Assembly: GCA_021527695.1 (NCBI GenBank)
Contig: JAKFAO010000002.1
Location: 372,001 to 436,000 of the forward strand
DNA: 64,000 nucleotides
Direction of reading: 5' to 3'
From: Naematelia aurantialba
Lineage: Eukaryota; Basidiomycota; Tremellomycetes; Tremellales; Naemateliaceae
Part shown: positions 29,139-40,708 of the stretch, piece after piece
Numbering within the stretch: position 1 is the stretch's first letter
How the letters are laid out: every line of letters starts with the position of its first letter
Notes under the pieces: model-generated
What the model was told of the DNA's origin: nothing
Seen by the model: the letters and a program-made list of their open reading frames with translations, nothing else
Databases searched by the model: none
Program-made: the position numbers and the translations under genes

Positions 29139-29651
29139 ACAGTGGACAGTTGCGGGCGAGTCGGCGTGGCCAGTCTCGGGACTATGCTGGTGAACTGGCA
29201 GCAGCGGACGAGGCACGTCAGGCGTGCCACGGACATGGAGATGGGTGGAGTGGACAATTTGAATGATTTGCCGACGTTATATATTAGCTTTTCGCCGCCC
29301 GACACTGCAACGAGCAGGCAGCGGCGTGTTTTCATACTTGCATATCCGAAACATCAGGAGCTTGCTCAATCCCCATTGCCGTTCCCATTGTCGTTATTCG
29401 GTGCCTTGTGATCGGCGGTGCCGTGGCAGGTCACTAAGGGATGTATATCGTAGCATGACGAGGGTGGTATCTGTGCAGAAGTGAATGCGAAAATACATTA
29501 CGGATATACAAAGCCAATCAGACCAGAGCAGCTACATTTCATGCGGAGCAAGCAGTTGTTCACAGCGGAGCAGGTGGCTCGAAGCAGGGTTAGACGTTCT
29601 CGACAGTAATCTGACGATACGCAACTGCTGGGATACGGGGGTGACGCGGCG
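29139..29651. other. Convergent intergenic region between MEX67 and the SDR gene
   Basis: 513 bp containing both 3' UTRs. I see no repeat, RNA gene or coding sequence. Confidence 0.5.
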
Positions 29652-31691
29652 TCATGGTTTGTCAAGGACGCTGGTGCAGCCGGGCACGATCTTCTCCATC
29701 TCAGCCACGAGCTGCGTGTACACGATGCGCTGGGCGCGCATCCCCGTCGCGGTGGTGAGGTACGTGCATTCCGAGTAGGCGACCTTGCATTCTGACCAGT
29801 ACTGCGGCGCGTCAGCGGGTGTAGTATGTGATCTTCCGCAGAGACCACAGAGGCCACATAGACCATAGAGAGCACAGAGACCACAGGAACTGCAGAGACC
29901 ATAGACACCGCAGAGACCCAGAGACCCAGAGACCCAGAGACCCAGAGACCCAGAGACCCAGAGACCCAGAGACCCAGAGACCCAGAGACCCAGAGACCCA
30001 GAGACCCAGAGACCCAGAGACCCAGAGACCCAGAGACCCAAAGACCCAGAGACCCAGAGACCCAGAGACCCAGAGACCCAGAGACCCAGAGACCCAGAGA
30101 CGAGGACGAGGGACGACGGGCAACTCACGTCACACGACTCTTTGGCATTCACCACCGCGGTGGACAAGTTGCGCGCGCCTGTGGACGCCGACCTGGCGTT
30201 GGCCACGAGCCACAAGACCAAGTACACCGTCTTGGGCGAGAAATGGATCTCAAATTCGCGGCCGAGGTTGGTGTGGCATAACCCAGGGCTGACGTTGACG
30301 ACTGTGAGTCCTGGGAGGGCGGTGACGAGCGTGCGGGTGAGCATTTGGAGCATGAGCTGGAGGGTTAGCCGCTGTGAGACTGGTAACAGGCAGAAGATGG
30401 ATGGGAAGAGGGGTGCTGCAGGAAGGGAAGGAGAGGAGAAAGGTGGGGGGGGAAACGGTAAAGGAAAGACACTCGGCAGAGAAGACGGGAAGAAGGAAAG
30501 AAGGAAAGAAGGAAAGAAGGGAAGGAGGGAAGAAGGAAAGAAGGAAAGAAGAAACGAGCTGCGCCGTTTCCTGGACTCACTTTGGAATCAACGTACCGCG
30601 TCGCATTGACATACGTGGCCTTGTCGTTGAAAAACTCCACAATCGGCCGTCCAGCAACGATGGCCTCGTTGAACGGCTTTGGGTCGGCCATCGTATGCAC
30701 GTCCGACCCAGTGAAGATGACCTTTGGCTCGTGGCCTTTTGTGGCTGACTGGCGCAGTAGCGGGGCGAGGAGGAGCGTCGTCAAGAGCGGGGCGAGCACG
30801 TTGGTCTGCAGGACGCGCTCGTACCCGTCTTTCGAGACTTGCATCGGCTTGTCGGAAAAGTTGGGGTTGATGCTGGTTCGGACGTTAGCAGCTGTCCCTT
30901 CTTCGTCGTACGGCGACGTCCATGCAGAGAGGGCCAGCTAAATATTTCTCGGCGGAAGAGTGGGAGAGGTCGTGGACGGGTCAAGGGGATGAGAGCGTGT
31001 CTGATACAGAGCAGGTGCCTGCGGTGATGGTGAAGAAAAAGGTGAAGGCAAGTACAGGTGGTAGGAGGGAAGGTGAAGGTCAGGTGCGTGCGGCAGGTGA
31101 ACGGCGGGTGCAGGTGTTTGGTAGGAGAGGCAAGGTGAAGGCAACTGGCAGGATAATGTGCCGCCAAAGGAAAAATAGGGACACCACTCCGCCAGCCAAG
31201 CGCTCACCCGGCATTGTTGATCAAGACGTCAAGACGGCCCAGACCCTCGGCGCGGCTCGCAAACGCCTTGATCGAATCAAACGACAGCAGGTCCAACGAC
31301 CACACTTGAAAGTCCGTGCGCGGGTACTTGGCCTTGAGCCTGGCCGCCACCTTTTCGCTCGCTTCCACGGACCGCACGGCCAGGATCAGCCGGGCCGGCG
31401 AGAGAGCAGCGAGCTGCGCCGTCGCTGCTAGTCCGACACCTAAGCCGAGTGAGCCCTGAACGCTCTAGCTGTCTATCCTTGGAAAAGACAGATACAAGGA
31501 CAGACCCAGACTGGAGGATTGGGCGCGCGGAACCGGACTGCCGAGGAGACGAGAGTGGAATGGACCGGCTCACCCGAGTTTGCGCCGGTGATAATAACGG
31601 TCTGTCCGTCGAGATGGTTGCCCTTTGGAGCAGGAGGGAGGATAGACCATTGGTGGCGGTAGAAGTACCAGGGTAAGCTTCCCACGGACAT
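29652..31691 (-). CDS. Short-chain dehydrogenase/reductase (retinol-dehydrogenase-like)
   Basis: A classical NAD(P)-dependent SDR with a Rossmann fold. Minus-strand exons 31574-31691, 31208-31439, 30581-30872, 30129-30356 and 29652-29801 encode 339 aa. Motifs are TGANSGVG for cofactor binding, LDVLINNAG, a Ser-containing strand (VIFTGSDVH), and the catalytic pair in YVDSK (YxxxK). A later SPGLCHTNL segment matches the SPG motif of this family. The short N-terminus (LPPAPKGNHLDGQTVIITG) resembles the retinol-dehydrogenase/WWOX-like fungal group. The substrate is unknown. Intron 4 (29802-30128) holds an 8-bp minisatellite, is a multiple of three and has no stop, so its retention would insert 109 residues. 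Intron 3 is a purine-rich GAAGGAAA tract. The gene is divergent from the aldehyde dehydrogenase. Confidence 0.9.
29911..30100. repeat. 8-bp minisatellite (AGACCCAG) in SDR intron 4
   Basis: About 23 nearly perfect tandem copies of the 8-bp unit AGACCCAG (GGGTCTCT-type on the coding strand), with one variant carrying AAAGACC. It lies wholly within the intron 29802-30128. Confidence 0.92.
30420..30560. repeat. Purine tract GAAGGAAAGAAG in SDR intron 3
   Basis: A strand-asymmetric A/G tract of imperfect GAAGGAAAGAAG repeats fills most of intron 30357-30580. On the coding strand it is a pyrimidine tract ahead of the acceptor. Confidence 0.8.
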
Positions 31692-32060
31692 TTTGGACGA
31701 GCACGAGTGAGAAAGCTGGTCAGTCTACCAGCGGAACAAGCGTTGGGTGGTTAGGCGTTGTGATTGTTGGGTTAGATTGTGAGGTGAGCGCAGCCACGAG
31801 TACTTGAAGCTGCCTTATATATACCTCGTCTAAGCCTCGGGCATCCACAACAGCTTGTCGATCCCCGCAGAGTATGCCGACGGGCATTCGATGAGCATTT
31901 AGGACAGCAACCCGTGGATGCTCGAGCGCATTTGGTGGCTATTCCTGCCACAGAGACACCAGAGACGATGCCCGACCCCGGATGTCTTGGCACCACCCCT
32001 CTTTATTCGCTCCGCCCCCTTTAGAGTGAGCCGGTTCCTGGCGACGGTTGTCAGGCACCA
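31692..32060. promoter_or_regulatory. Divergent promoter region of the SDR and ALDH genes
   Basis: A 369-bp interval between divergent start codons. A TTATATATA string at about 31815-31823 could be a TATA element, roughly 125 bp upstream of the SDR start. Sharing of this region hints at co-regulation of two oxidoreductases, which is an inference. Confidence 0.5.
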
Positions 32061-34127
32061 ATGCCAGCGATCAAAGGTAGACCTGTCTCTCTAAATATTG
32101 CTTCATCTCTCTCGGTTTCTTTGTTTTCTACCTTGTCCAAGACATCAGCACAAGAGATGGCGCTGCCTAGACACCTCACAGTAGGGCTCGGGCAGGCCAA
32201 ACGATATCTCAGTGCCACGGCTTCCCGTCAAGATCTGCCCAGAGTCCCACTGTGGATTGGGGGAAAGGCAGTGACAGTTTCGTCCGGAGGGACAGAGGTA
32301 CATCGGCATTCAAGCACAGGGCGTGAAGCTTGTCAAGTAGTTGTTGCAGGGGAGGCAGAAACGTGAGTCTGTTTTGCAAAGCTGTTTCGAGCTTAGCGTC
32401 AGACTCTGACGACGTTCAGCACCCAAGCGATCCGGCAATCGTGGCAAGCGGCCATCGAGTGGAAAGCGCATTCGGGATGGGATCGCCGCGCAATCCTGGT
32501 TCGAGTCCTGTCCCTGCTGCAGGAACGCTTCGACGAGATGACGCAAGCTCTCAGGAGGGATGTGGCTGTCGCAGACGCATTGGTCGCAGCGGACCAGAAG
32601 AGTGCAAGCAACTTGGTTGATGGGGCTTCTACCACGTACGTTCAGCTTCCACTCGCGTCTGAGCCCTGCAGCTGATACGTCAGGGCAATCGAAGTTGAGG
32701 TGAGCGCATCACTCGGTACTCGCTCAGAACGCTTCTGATCGATGCAGGGAAGGATCCCACAGACGGTGGACAACTCGCTGGCACTGGTGTTCCGCGAGCC
32801 ATTCGGACCGACCTTGAGCATCCCAGCGTTCAACTTTCCTTTATCCCTTGCACTGCGCAGCATTGGTAAGCTCTCCTTTGTTCCGCATTGACATTGCTAA
32901 TCTGCCCAGTCGATCCACTGGCATGCGGGAATACGGTCATCCTGAAGAGTACGTCCTCAGACTACACGATGCGCTTCCTACGTGATCCCTAACTGCCTCC
33001 AGCACCAACATACCTCCCGCAGCTGTTCTCCCTCTTTGGCCCCTTGTTTGCCGACGCCAAACTCCCTCCCGGATGCCTCCAGGTCCTCAACTTTTCTGAA
33101 TCAACCGTCGCAGATCGAGTCGAGCAGATGATCGCGGATCCCGATATTCGGGTGCGTGCTCACCTTTACCGGAGTCCGCTGACAGTGGCTGCAGTTGATC
33201 AACTTCACTGGGTCGACTACGCTGGGAAGAAAGCTGGCAGCGAAATGTGGGCAGTACCTCAAGCCAAGTATCATGGAGCTTGGGGGCAAAAGCCCGGCCA
33301 TCGTCCTCCCAGATGCCGACCTCGACCTCGCAGCTAACAATGTACATTTGTCTACTTTCTCTTACTTCTGTAGCTCATAAGATGGCTAACCACGGGTAGA
33401 TCCTTTTTGGGGCGTTCGTCAACTCTGGTCAAGTGTGCATGTCGACGGAACGATGTCTCGTGCATGCGGATGTGGCCGAGGCATTTGAGCAAGCTCTGAC
33501 TCGCGCGATGGCTGCCCTAGACGCTCGCGACGGGTTCGAGCTGATTCGGCGAGATGGAGGCGAAATCATGGATGCTATGGTTGACGAAGCATTGGCCGCG
33601 GTACGTGTTCCCCTGCATTTGTCGTGTCTCGTCATCTGCCATGACATTCTCGTCCGCCTCTGTTCCTTGCCTACAAGCCACTGACAAATCTATAGGGAGC
33701 CCGACTGGTGTGCCCCTCTACCCGACCTGTCGCTGCGTCGCCGTCCTCTCGCCGACCGTTAGTCCTCGCCGACGTGCCTCCCCGCTCTCCGTTGGCGCAG
33801 ACCGAGACTTTCGCGCCGATGCTGGTTCTGTCGACATTCACCTCGACCGCTGACCTGATCGCTCTGGCCAACTCGACAGAGACGGGCCTGTCGTCGTCGG
33901 TCTTCACGCGCGACTACGCCGCGGCGCTGGAGATCGCTCGTCAACTGGAAGCGGGGGCCATGTACGTCAACAACCTGACGCTGCATGACGAGTACTCGTT
34001 GCCGTTTGGCGGGGTGAAGGCGTCCGGTTGGGGGAGGTTCAACGGCAAGGCCGCTGTCGAGAACTTTACATGGACCAAGAACGTCAAGTTGGGCAGGGGA
34101 CACATGCTACCCCTTGGCGCCTTGTAA
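32061..34127 (+). CDS. Aldehyde dehydrogenase (salicylaldehyde/vanillin-dehydrogenase-like)
   Basis: An NAD(P)-dependent aldehyde dehydrogenase. Exons 32061-32362, 32420-32635, 32684-32699, 32748-32865, 32910-32948, 33003-33151, 33195-33341, 33400-33600 and 33696-34127 give 539 aa; starting at the Met at 32157 gives 507 aa, nearer the family size. Active-site features are the glutamate in MELGGKSP, the cysteine in NSGQVCMSTER, cofactor motif FTGSTTLGR, and the late QTETFAPMLVL and LPFGGVKASG segments. The third exon is only 16 nt, yet it restores phase and reads AIEVE. The extended N-terminus before residue 33 could be a weak targeting sequence or a false extension. The LINFTGSTTLG group often acts on aromatic aldehydes, but the substrate is not determined here. 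Confidence 0.92.
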
Positions 34128-35683
34128 GCTGTAGACTGTTTGGCAGTGGTTGTGGGGATGGGGATGGGGATGGGGATCGCGGATCGCCAGTGTCGATGCT
34201 GTCCGTGGATGTCGATGTGTAGATTATATGCTTGTGTCGATCTACGTGTAGCTGTGCATCATGTGTATCTAGTGAATCATGCATGTGTCTCGCGGTCGAC
34301 GGTGGCATCGTCGTCGGGCTCGGTAGCCATACAGGCGTAGCATGGAGTGTGGGTGTCCAAGTACAAGCTTCCCTTGTGAGGCAGATGATGGTGCAGGGGC
34401 TTTGTGCATGGGCATGGTGCAGTACGGGTATATGGTGCATTGCTGGCAGCCTGGCCAGCCGCACTCGGACGTGGAAGACAGACGTCGTATGTCTGTGCTC
34501 GGGTGCCGGGCGTCGGGATGTTTTCTGTTGCCGAGTCCCGGTGGTGCTCGAGTACGTTTTACGTCGACGTCCCGAGTACGCGAGGTAACGTAACGATGAG
34601 TCAGACACGGCGGCGGCGGTACGGCAAGTCTCCCTTCCGCCCGGCAGTCGACGACGGCGTGCCGCGGACTACGCTGAGATGAGATTACAACTAAACAGCG
34701 ACTTGCATTTTCTCTTCATTACGACTAACCAGCGACTTGCATTACGCCAAAACAGCGACTTACATTACGACTAAATAAACTGCGCTAAGATTACGCCTAG
34801 ACGACGACGACGTCCGCGACGACGACGGTGTGCCACTGCAACTCCGACGACAGGACGACGACAGCTGCCGGCATACGATAACGCGGTAACGAGACCTGCC
34901 GCTGAGTTTGCCGTTAGGCACCCTGGCGTTGGGATGGGCCCGTCCCGCCCCTCCTCCGCTGCTTGCGGGCTCCGCAGGAGGGTTCATTCGTAACGAATAA
35001 GCGGTGGGTGTCTGCTTGCTGCACGGTCGAGCTTGAGCGAGGGACCGCGAGGTGCTGGACGATCCGGTATCAGCGAATCAGCGTCGCGTCTACGGGCACC
35101 AGGTGTCGGTGGTTGTGTTTGTGTATAGCTATCGAGACGGCAAGTGAGGGCTCTTCGAAGAATCGTGTGGCGCGAGATGGATCTTGGCGGAGAGCTTGAG
35201 CTTGGACGCGGCGCAGCTCTCTGCGGATCTCATGCGCGATCCATGCAAACGCTCGAGTCTCATGCGCAATCCATGCAAACGTGACTAGTCTATAATTTGG
35301 CGTCGGCCTTCTAGCTGTATGTCTATGCAGTGATACGTATGACTTTTGGGTAATGTCCGCGCCTGGATTGGGTGAGATGTCTTGCCTCTTGGCCGACCGA
35401 CTCCTGTCTGCTGGCTCGTCTGCTGTCTGCCAGCTCGTCTGCTGTCTCGTCTCCCGTCTTGTCTCCCTTTTCGTCTCCTGGCTCCTGGCTCCTGATTTTT
35501 GCAACTCCTGATTCCTGCCTCTGAGTTCGCCCACCGCTATCCCAACCATTTGATCTACTCCCCCAAAGTCTCCCTGATCCCCTACTTCCCCTTGTTCACT
35601 CATCGATGGTTATTGATGGTGAGTTTTGATTATTTGTCGCCTCTGCCCGCGTGCGTCTTGAACGCATCACGGGCCGTCCCGGC
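34128..35683. other. Convergent 1.56-kb intergenic region with repeats
   Basis: Lies between the 3' ends of the ALDH gene and the Zn2Cys6 gene. It contains GGGGAT repeats (about 34154-34178), an imperfect CAGCGACTTGCATTACGACTAA repeat (about 34683-34800) and a CTCGTCTGCTGTCTGC-type repeat (about 35400-35490). No coding gene or structured RNA is convincing. Part of the left end is probably ALDH 3' UTR. Confidence 0.6.
34683..34800. repeat. Imperfect repeat of CAGCGACTTGCATTACGACTAA
   Basis: Three to four degenerate, head-to-tail copies. The core CAGCGACTTGCATT recurs at about 34696, 34730 and 34754, and ATTACGACTAA-like strings lie between them. The spacing is irregular, unlike the neighbouring minisatellites. 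Confidence 0.7.
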
Positions 35684-37306
35684 TCAAAGCTCCCACGTCC
35701 GCCGCGATGCATCTCCGTGCGCACTGCCAGGGGCGCTCCCCGGTGCGAGTCCCGGCGGACTGATCATGTGCCCTGCGCCTTGCCCGGACAGAGTGGGTAC
35801 GCGGGGATCAGTCGTCTGCCTGTACGCATCGAGCGCGACCGAGGGCCGGGCGGCATGGCCGCCAGCGTCTGCGGAGAGGTAAGCGCCGTTGGGAGGGGCG
35901 GCGGGCGGGTAGCTCGCGATGGGAGGAGGGCGGTAGTACGCCGCGGGGGAGTGCGCGCGGGGCGGATACGGCAGGACTGGCAGCGGGGCTGAGGGGGGTG
36001 CTGCCGCGGATGAGCGCGCAGGCGGTGGCGGCTGCGGTGGGTAGTAGGTCTGAGGGCGGGCTTCGGCGGCGGCGGCAAACGAGGAGAAGGACGGGAGGCT
36101 CTGGCCGGCGAGCGGGGTGATGGGCGTCGGTGGCGGGCGGGGCTGGGGCGGCGGCGGCGGCTCTTGCAGCAGCAGGGAGACGACGAGGTAGGCGTGTTCC
36201 AGCGTCTCGGGGCGCCACAGACTCGCGCCGAGTCCGGCGCCGACGTGCAGCCGCACGTTGAAGAAGCGGTACGCCCCGTCTGCGCGCAGGACGTGTGCGT
36301 CCGCATTCGGGTACGGCTCGGGCATGCCCTCGGCCGGCGAGCGCAGGTCGTCGTTGGCGAGCCGGAGCATCGCGGCCTCGGTCGCGCGGCTCGCGCTCCC
36401 GCTCAGCGCGGGCAGCGCGTGCCGAGCCGCGTCCACCGCGTACTTGGCGCTCGGGTGGATCCAGTCCAACAGCGACGAGTTGACGTACTCGTGCGGGTGG
36501 AAGCCGGTCAGAGAGTAGCACGCCGGCGTCACCCGGATGATCTTGAGGTCGGTCGTGGTGAATAGCTCGAATATCTGCGGAGGCGGCGACAACGGCGGCT
36601 CAGACGTCACCAGATAAGGCAGCGCAGACGAGGATGGGCCGCCGCCACCAGGATCGCCCCCACCGCTCGCTCCTACGGCAGAGGCAGCGGCGGCGGCGGC
36701 GGCGGCGGCGGCGGACGGGCCAGACATGGGTGGCTCGATGACGCTCGAGACAGACCCGCGCCAGCGCGTGCTGCCGGACGACGACTCGGCCGTGGCCGGG
36801 CGCGAGCGGGCGTATGGGTCGGTGGTGGGCTTGGGCACTTTTGGCCGTCCACGTTTCTTGTGCTATGCACGCCGGTCAGCAACAGCATTCCATTCTACAT
36901 TGTCCGCGAGGTGCCGCGCATGTCCGGGAGGAGCGGGGGTGGAGCGCGGACAGAAGCAGCAGGGACCGTCAAATGGGACACCCACCGGCACGTCTTCGCA
37001 CAGCTCCTCTTTGCCCATGTTGACGCAGCGCTTGCACGGGCGCGCAACGTCGCATGCGAGGTGGGCGCGCTTGCACGGCCCGCACGCGGCCGAGACGTTG
37101 GACTTGCCGCCCACCCGTCTTGGCTGGACGTCCAGCCCCGTAGGCGAGGTCGAGGTCGATCCTCCGCCCACTCCGCTGCCACCAACGCCGACGCCGACAC
37201 CGACGCCGACACCGACACGGACACCGCTGCCGACGCCGCTGCCGCTACCGCCTGCGTCTCCCAGAATGATGCGCGCGCCCGGCCCATCGAACGCCGGAGC
37301 ATCCAT
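35684..37306 (-). CDS. Zn2Cys6 transcription factor with PAS domain (ERT1/RDS2-like group)
   Basis: A fungal binuclear-zinc transcription factor joined to a PAS-type sensor domain, the arrangement of the ERT1/RDS2/AcuK group linked to gluconeogenesis and alternative-carbon control. Two minus-strand exons (36986-37306, 35684-36862) encode 499 aa. The zinc cluster is C-x2-C-x6-C-x5-C-x2-C-x8-C (CGPCKRAHLAC, CKRC, ELC). Right after it a basic AT-hook-like KKRGRPK is formed across the splice. A poly-Ala tract precedes the PAS region (IFELFTTTDLKIIRVTPAC, YSLTGFHPHEY). The C-terminus is Pro/Ala-rich. The N-terminus has a Gly/Val-rich repeat. The start at 37306 is the nearest Met in frame, but the frame stays open upstream, so the N-terminus is uncertain. 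The exact target pathway is inferred, not shown. Confidence 0.82.
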
Positions 37307-40017
37307 CGAGACTCGAGACCCTGAATATCCGTCGGCGACGCCAATGTGGGACTCGCAAGTCCAAAGCTGCGCGCGGTGTGCTGTCGCGCAAACTGCTGGC
37401 CACCTGGAACAGGTGTGGAATGGCTGCAGAACTTTTTTTTGTCGGATCTCCCCGCTAGGCTGGTCTTTGTTCAGCTTCGTCCCTAGAGGTCCACCGATAG
37501 AGTTTGCGTCCGAATCTGCCGACCAGTCGCAAAAAGTCGCGAGACGTGAGTGACCACGAGAACGAGCCTCCCAAGTCGCCCAGTCGCAGTGATTCAACAA
37601 GTGGCAACGCGTCTACGACGTCTCGTCTGCGCGCGACGAGGTTCCGGGCGGGGGTCGGTGCTTGTTCTGCGTGACGTCGGTGCGATGTCGGTGTGATGTC
37701 GGGGGTTTTTGAGTCTTTCGTCCTCTACACGACCCAGTGGCCGAAGCGCTTTGCTGGGATCGCCTTTCAAGTCGGTCCGTGCTGAAGCGGCCGTGACAGA
37801 GTGCCGATCAGCGGTCCTGGCCCTGTGCTGATCAATGATCACGACGCCGGCCACGGTCGAGGCTGCACGGTGCTGGTGCTGGCGCTGGTAGCGGGTACAA
37901 GTGTCGCACAGTCGGGGGGGTATAGCAGCCACTGCCAGGTATCATGCGACGAGGCTCGGCGGAGTTGGCGAGCGCACTTTGTTGACAGAGGAGAAATTCG
38001 CCCGGAGGTGTGTCGTGGTGCTTGGTATGTTATACATGCATTCGCAGGGTTGTGTTTTTTTTTTTATGTCCGTGTTGCTTTCGGAAATAGGAAGATGCCA
38101 TGCTGTCACCTCCGCTCCTTTCAGGAAGCGTATACGACGCCGGGGCTAGAAGAAGCACTGAGCGAGATCAATTATGGTCCCCTCTTGTCCTCCGCCGCCG
38201 ATAGCCCCTCGTCGGTAATTGTTCCGGGCACCCTTATGCCCTCGTGCCCCCCTGGTCCCCGAATGCGCCGCCGTGCCCCTTCGCAGCCGCTGCTTCTGGC
38301 CCCCTTGGCTGCTGGCCCCCCCCCGTCCCGGTGGTATATTGGTAATGGGCACCCTCTAGGGCTTCGGAGTAAACGACCAGAGGCTCCCGAGAGGACGGAA
38401 AAAATGCAACGAGGCCAGCCCGTCGGGGCTTTAGGTCGGGGCAAACGCCAGACACGCCTTCTATGGATTGCATCATGCGAAAACATGGATTGCCCCCTCT
38501 TATGCCCACCGAGATTTTATCCTCGCACTGCCGAAACGGCAAGCTCCCGACCGTGACAAGGCCGCGTTCCCGGCCATTCTGCCGGGGACCACTGATTGCT
38601 TTGCGAGAGCGTATTGCATGGAAAAGCCTCGGTCGTGCCCATTGGGACGGGGGCACACGGCGCAGGGGACCGCTCGACGACGGCTAGGGAGGTGGGTGTC
38701 GGAGGGTTGATCACACGCGCCGCTCCCGAAAGGGCAACAACGTGCAGGAGCCAGGCAGGAGCGCGCCGAGGGCACGGCGGCGATCCCGACCGGATGTGTG
38801 TTTTTCTGCTTTGTGGGAACAGTGCGGCTCTCGGAGACACTTCCGTAGATCCCACCCTCCGGCCTCCGACGGCGCGGGTCTGCGGGTGCTGCGTCCCGTT
38901 CGTGGGCGCGCCTGCCTCGGGTCGCTCCTCCCGTGCGCGCTGCGTCGAGGGGAGTGGAAGGGGACAAGGCAGGAGAGAGAGGAAACAAGGCAGGACAGCC
39001 CCCGCACCCCCATCGTCAGTAAGTACGGGCTGGTCCTCGGTTCGCCCGTGGGCGGTTTTTGCTGCCGCTCTCTACTCAACTACCCATCCTGGTCAACGTC
39101 TATCTGTCCAGTAGAGCTGGGGCCCGGATGCAAGTTCCGGCGCTCAGGACCCGGGGCTGGGGTGGCTGGTCGGTGGATCATCGCCAATCAGTCAATATGA
39201 CTGCCTGTGCCACCCGGCCCCCAAGTGCGAGGCACTGGTGCCGTGCCGCAAGCCGTGGTAGTGTGGTTGGGCAGCACTGGTGTGGTGCTTGTGTCTGGCT
39301 GGCGGTAGTGTAGTGCCTGCCTATCGACACACGACGACGCACACGCCGTCGATCGCTCCCGGGACAGACCAGGGTCGCTTCAGATACTTTTCCCTTTAGA
39401 CGTTTTGGTATGCTGCACCCTGATTTCTTATGCGTGTTTATTTTCCGGCCAACAGCTTGCCCCCCCCCCCCCCCTCCGACAATGGCGGGACGAGTGCACC
39501 GCAGTTGGGCGGGTTCGTCGCTTCGCCCCTGCCCTCTTGCCCTCTCGCGCTGCTTGCTCCCTTGCCCTCTCGCGCTGCCCGTGTCGTCGTCCCTTGCTCG
39601 TCCCCGTCCCCGTCTTCCTCCCGGCTCCCGGCTCCCGCCGCCGCGGCTGATTTCTCCGTGCATCTCGCCGTGTGCGCACGCCTCTGCGTCCTGATTATTG
39701 TCCAGAGTCGTCGTGCCAGACGCCTCCACTCATATTGCCCAACGCCTCGCCCCCTGGGTACCAGCCCGTCGGCACGCGCACCTGAATGACCTGAATGAGC
39801 GAGCACAATGCACGGAGCACAGTGAGATGCGACGACCTGGCGTGCAGTCCAGTCTCCCGCTGACCAAAGCCCGCGCCCCGCCGCCGCCTGCGGCCTGCTG
39901 GCTGCTGGCTGCTCGTGTCGCTTGTGCTGTGGCCGCGTTTCACGGTCCATGCGTCCATGTCCTGTTCTTCCCACCTGCTCCGCAGTCGTCTCTGAGGGTC
40001 TGAGGGCGTTTCCCACT

Positions 40018-40100
40018 ACGTCGGGACGGTCACGTCGGCACAGGTCACGTCGGGCACGACAACGTCGGGAGAGGTCACGTCGGGATAGGTAACGTCGGGA
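40018..40100. repeat. 15-bp-spaced ACGTCGGGA repeat
   Basis: Six copies of ACGTCGGG(A), at about 40018, 40032, 40047, 40062, 40077 and 40092, are spaced 14-15 bp apart with more variable spacers. Some read CACGTCGG. The constant core with changing spacer looks more like a site cluster than simple slippage. Confidence 0.75.
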
Positions 40101-40442
40101 TACGATGCAGCAGGTATCGGGCACACCTGCCAACGGAACCGCCAGGACCGGGACCACGCCCACGCCAGGCTCGACGAACGCCAGCGCCACGAGTGGCGTC
40201 TGCGATCGAGACCGGGTCCGAGGAAAATCGCAGACCCCGAAAGTCGTGATGGCTATAGCACATAGCCCCGACAGCACTCGCACTCTGAGCGCCGACAAAT
40301 GCATGTACGAGCGAGCCGTGTTGCAACTATTGTAGCCGTGGATGGGCGTATCCACCAGGGTCGCGCGGCCGGCTACATACAGGACAGTACATCGCTCATG
40401 GGCCCCGAGTACTACTGACTGCACCAATCCACTACTGCACCA

Positions 40443-40494
40443 GCTCACTACTGCGTCTGCGTGTCTGCGTGTCTGCGTGTCTGCGTGTCTGTAT
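40443..40494. repeat. TGCGTGTC microsatellite
   Basis: About six tandem copies of an 8-bp TGCGTGTC-type unit (CTGCGTGT). Confidence 0.8.
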
Positions 40495-40708
40495 GTGAGA
40501 CAGCAGGTGACGCAGATAGAGTTGCGGGACGTGGACCGACTCTTCCACTGGAACTGGACGGCCCCCAATCCTCGACTTCGCATGCCCGGTCTTTCTGGCG
40601 GGTGGCCCTGATCGCCGACCCCGACGTCTGCTTACGTGGCGTCGTCATGCACCCTCGAGTCTCGAGTGAGCCTGAACGTTGGCAATGCCATGTACGGACT
40701 GAACGTCC

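Noticed and set aside
29828..30292. Long open frame on the plus strand made of Arg/Asp/Pro repeats
   Set aside because: It is the antisense reading of the 8-bp minisatellite inside the SDR intron; an 8-bp repeat without stops is open in every frame.
37801..38556. A 251-residue open frame on the plus strand
   Set aside because: Codon use and composition are unlike the confirmed genes, no domain is seen, and no splice-consistent extension exists.
39438..40583. A 381-residue open frame on the minus strand in the gene-free region
   Set aside because: It has no recognisable domain, contains simple-repeat peptides (HADTQTRRHAD), and such frames are expected by chance at this GC content.
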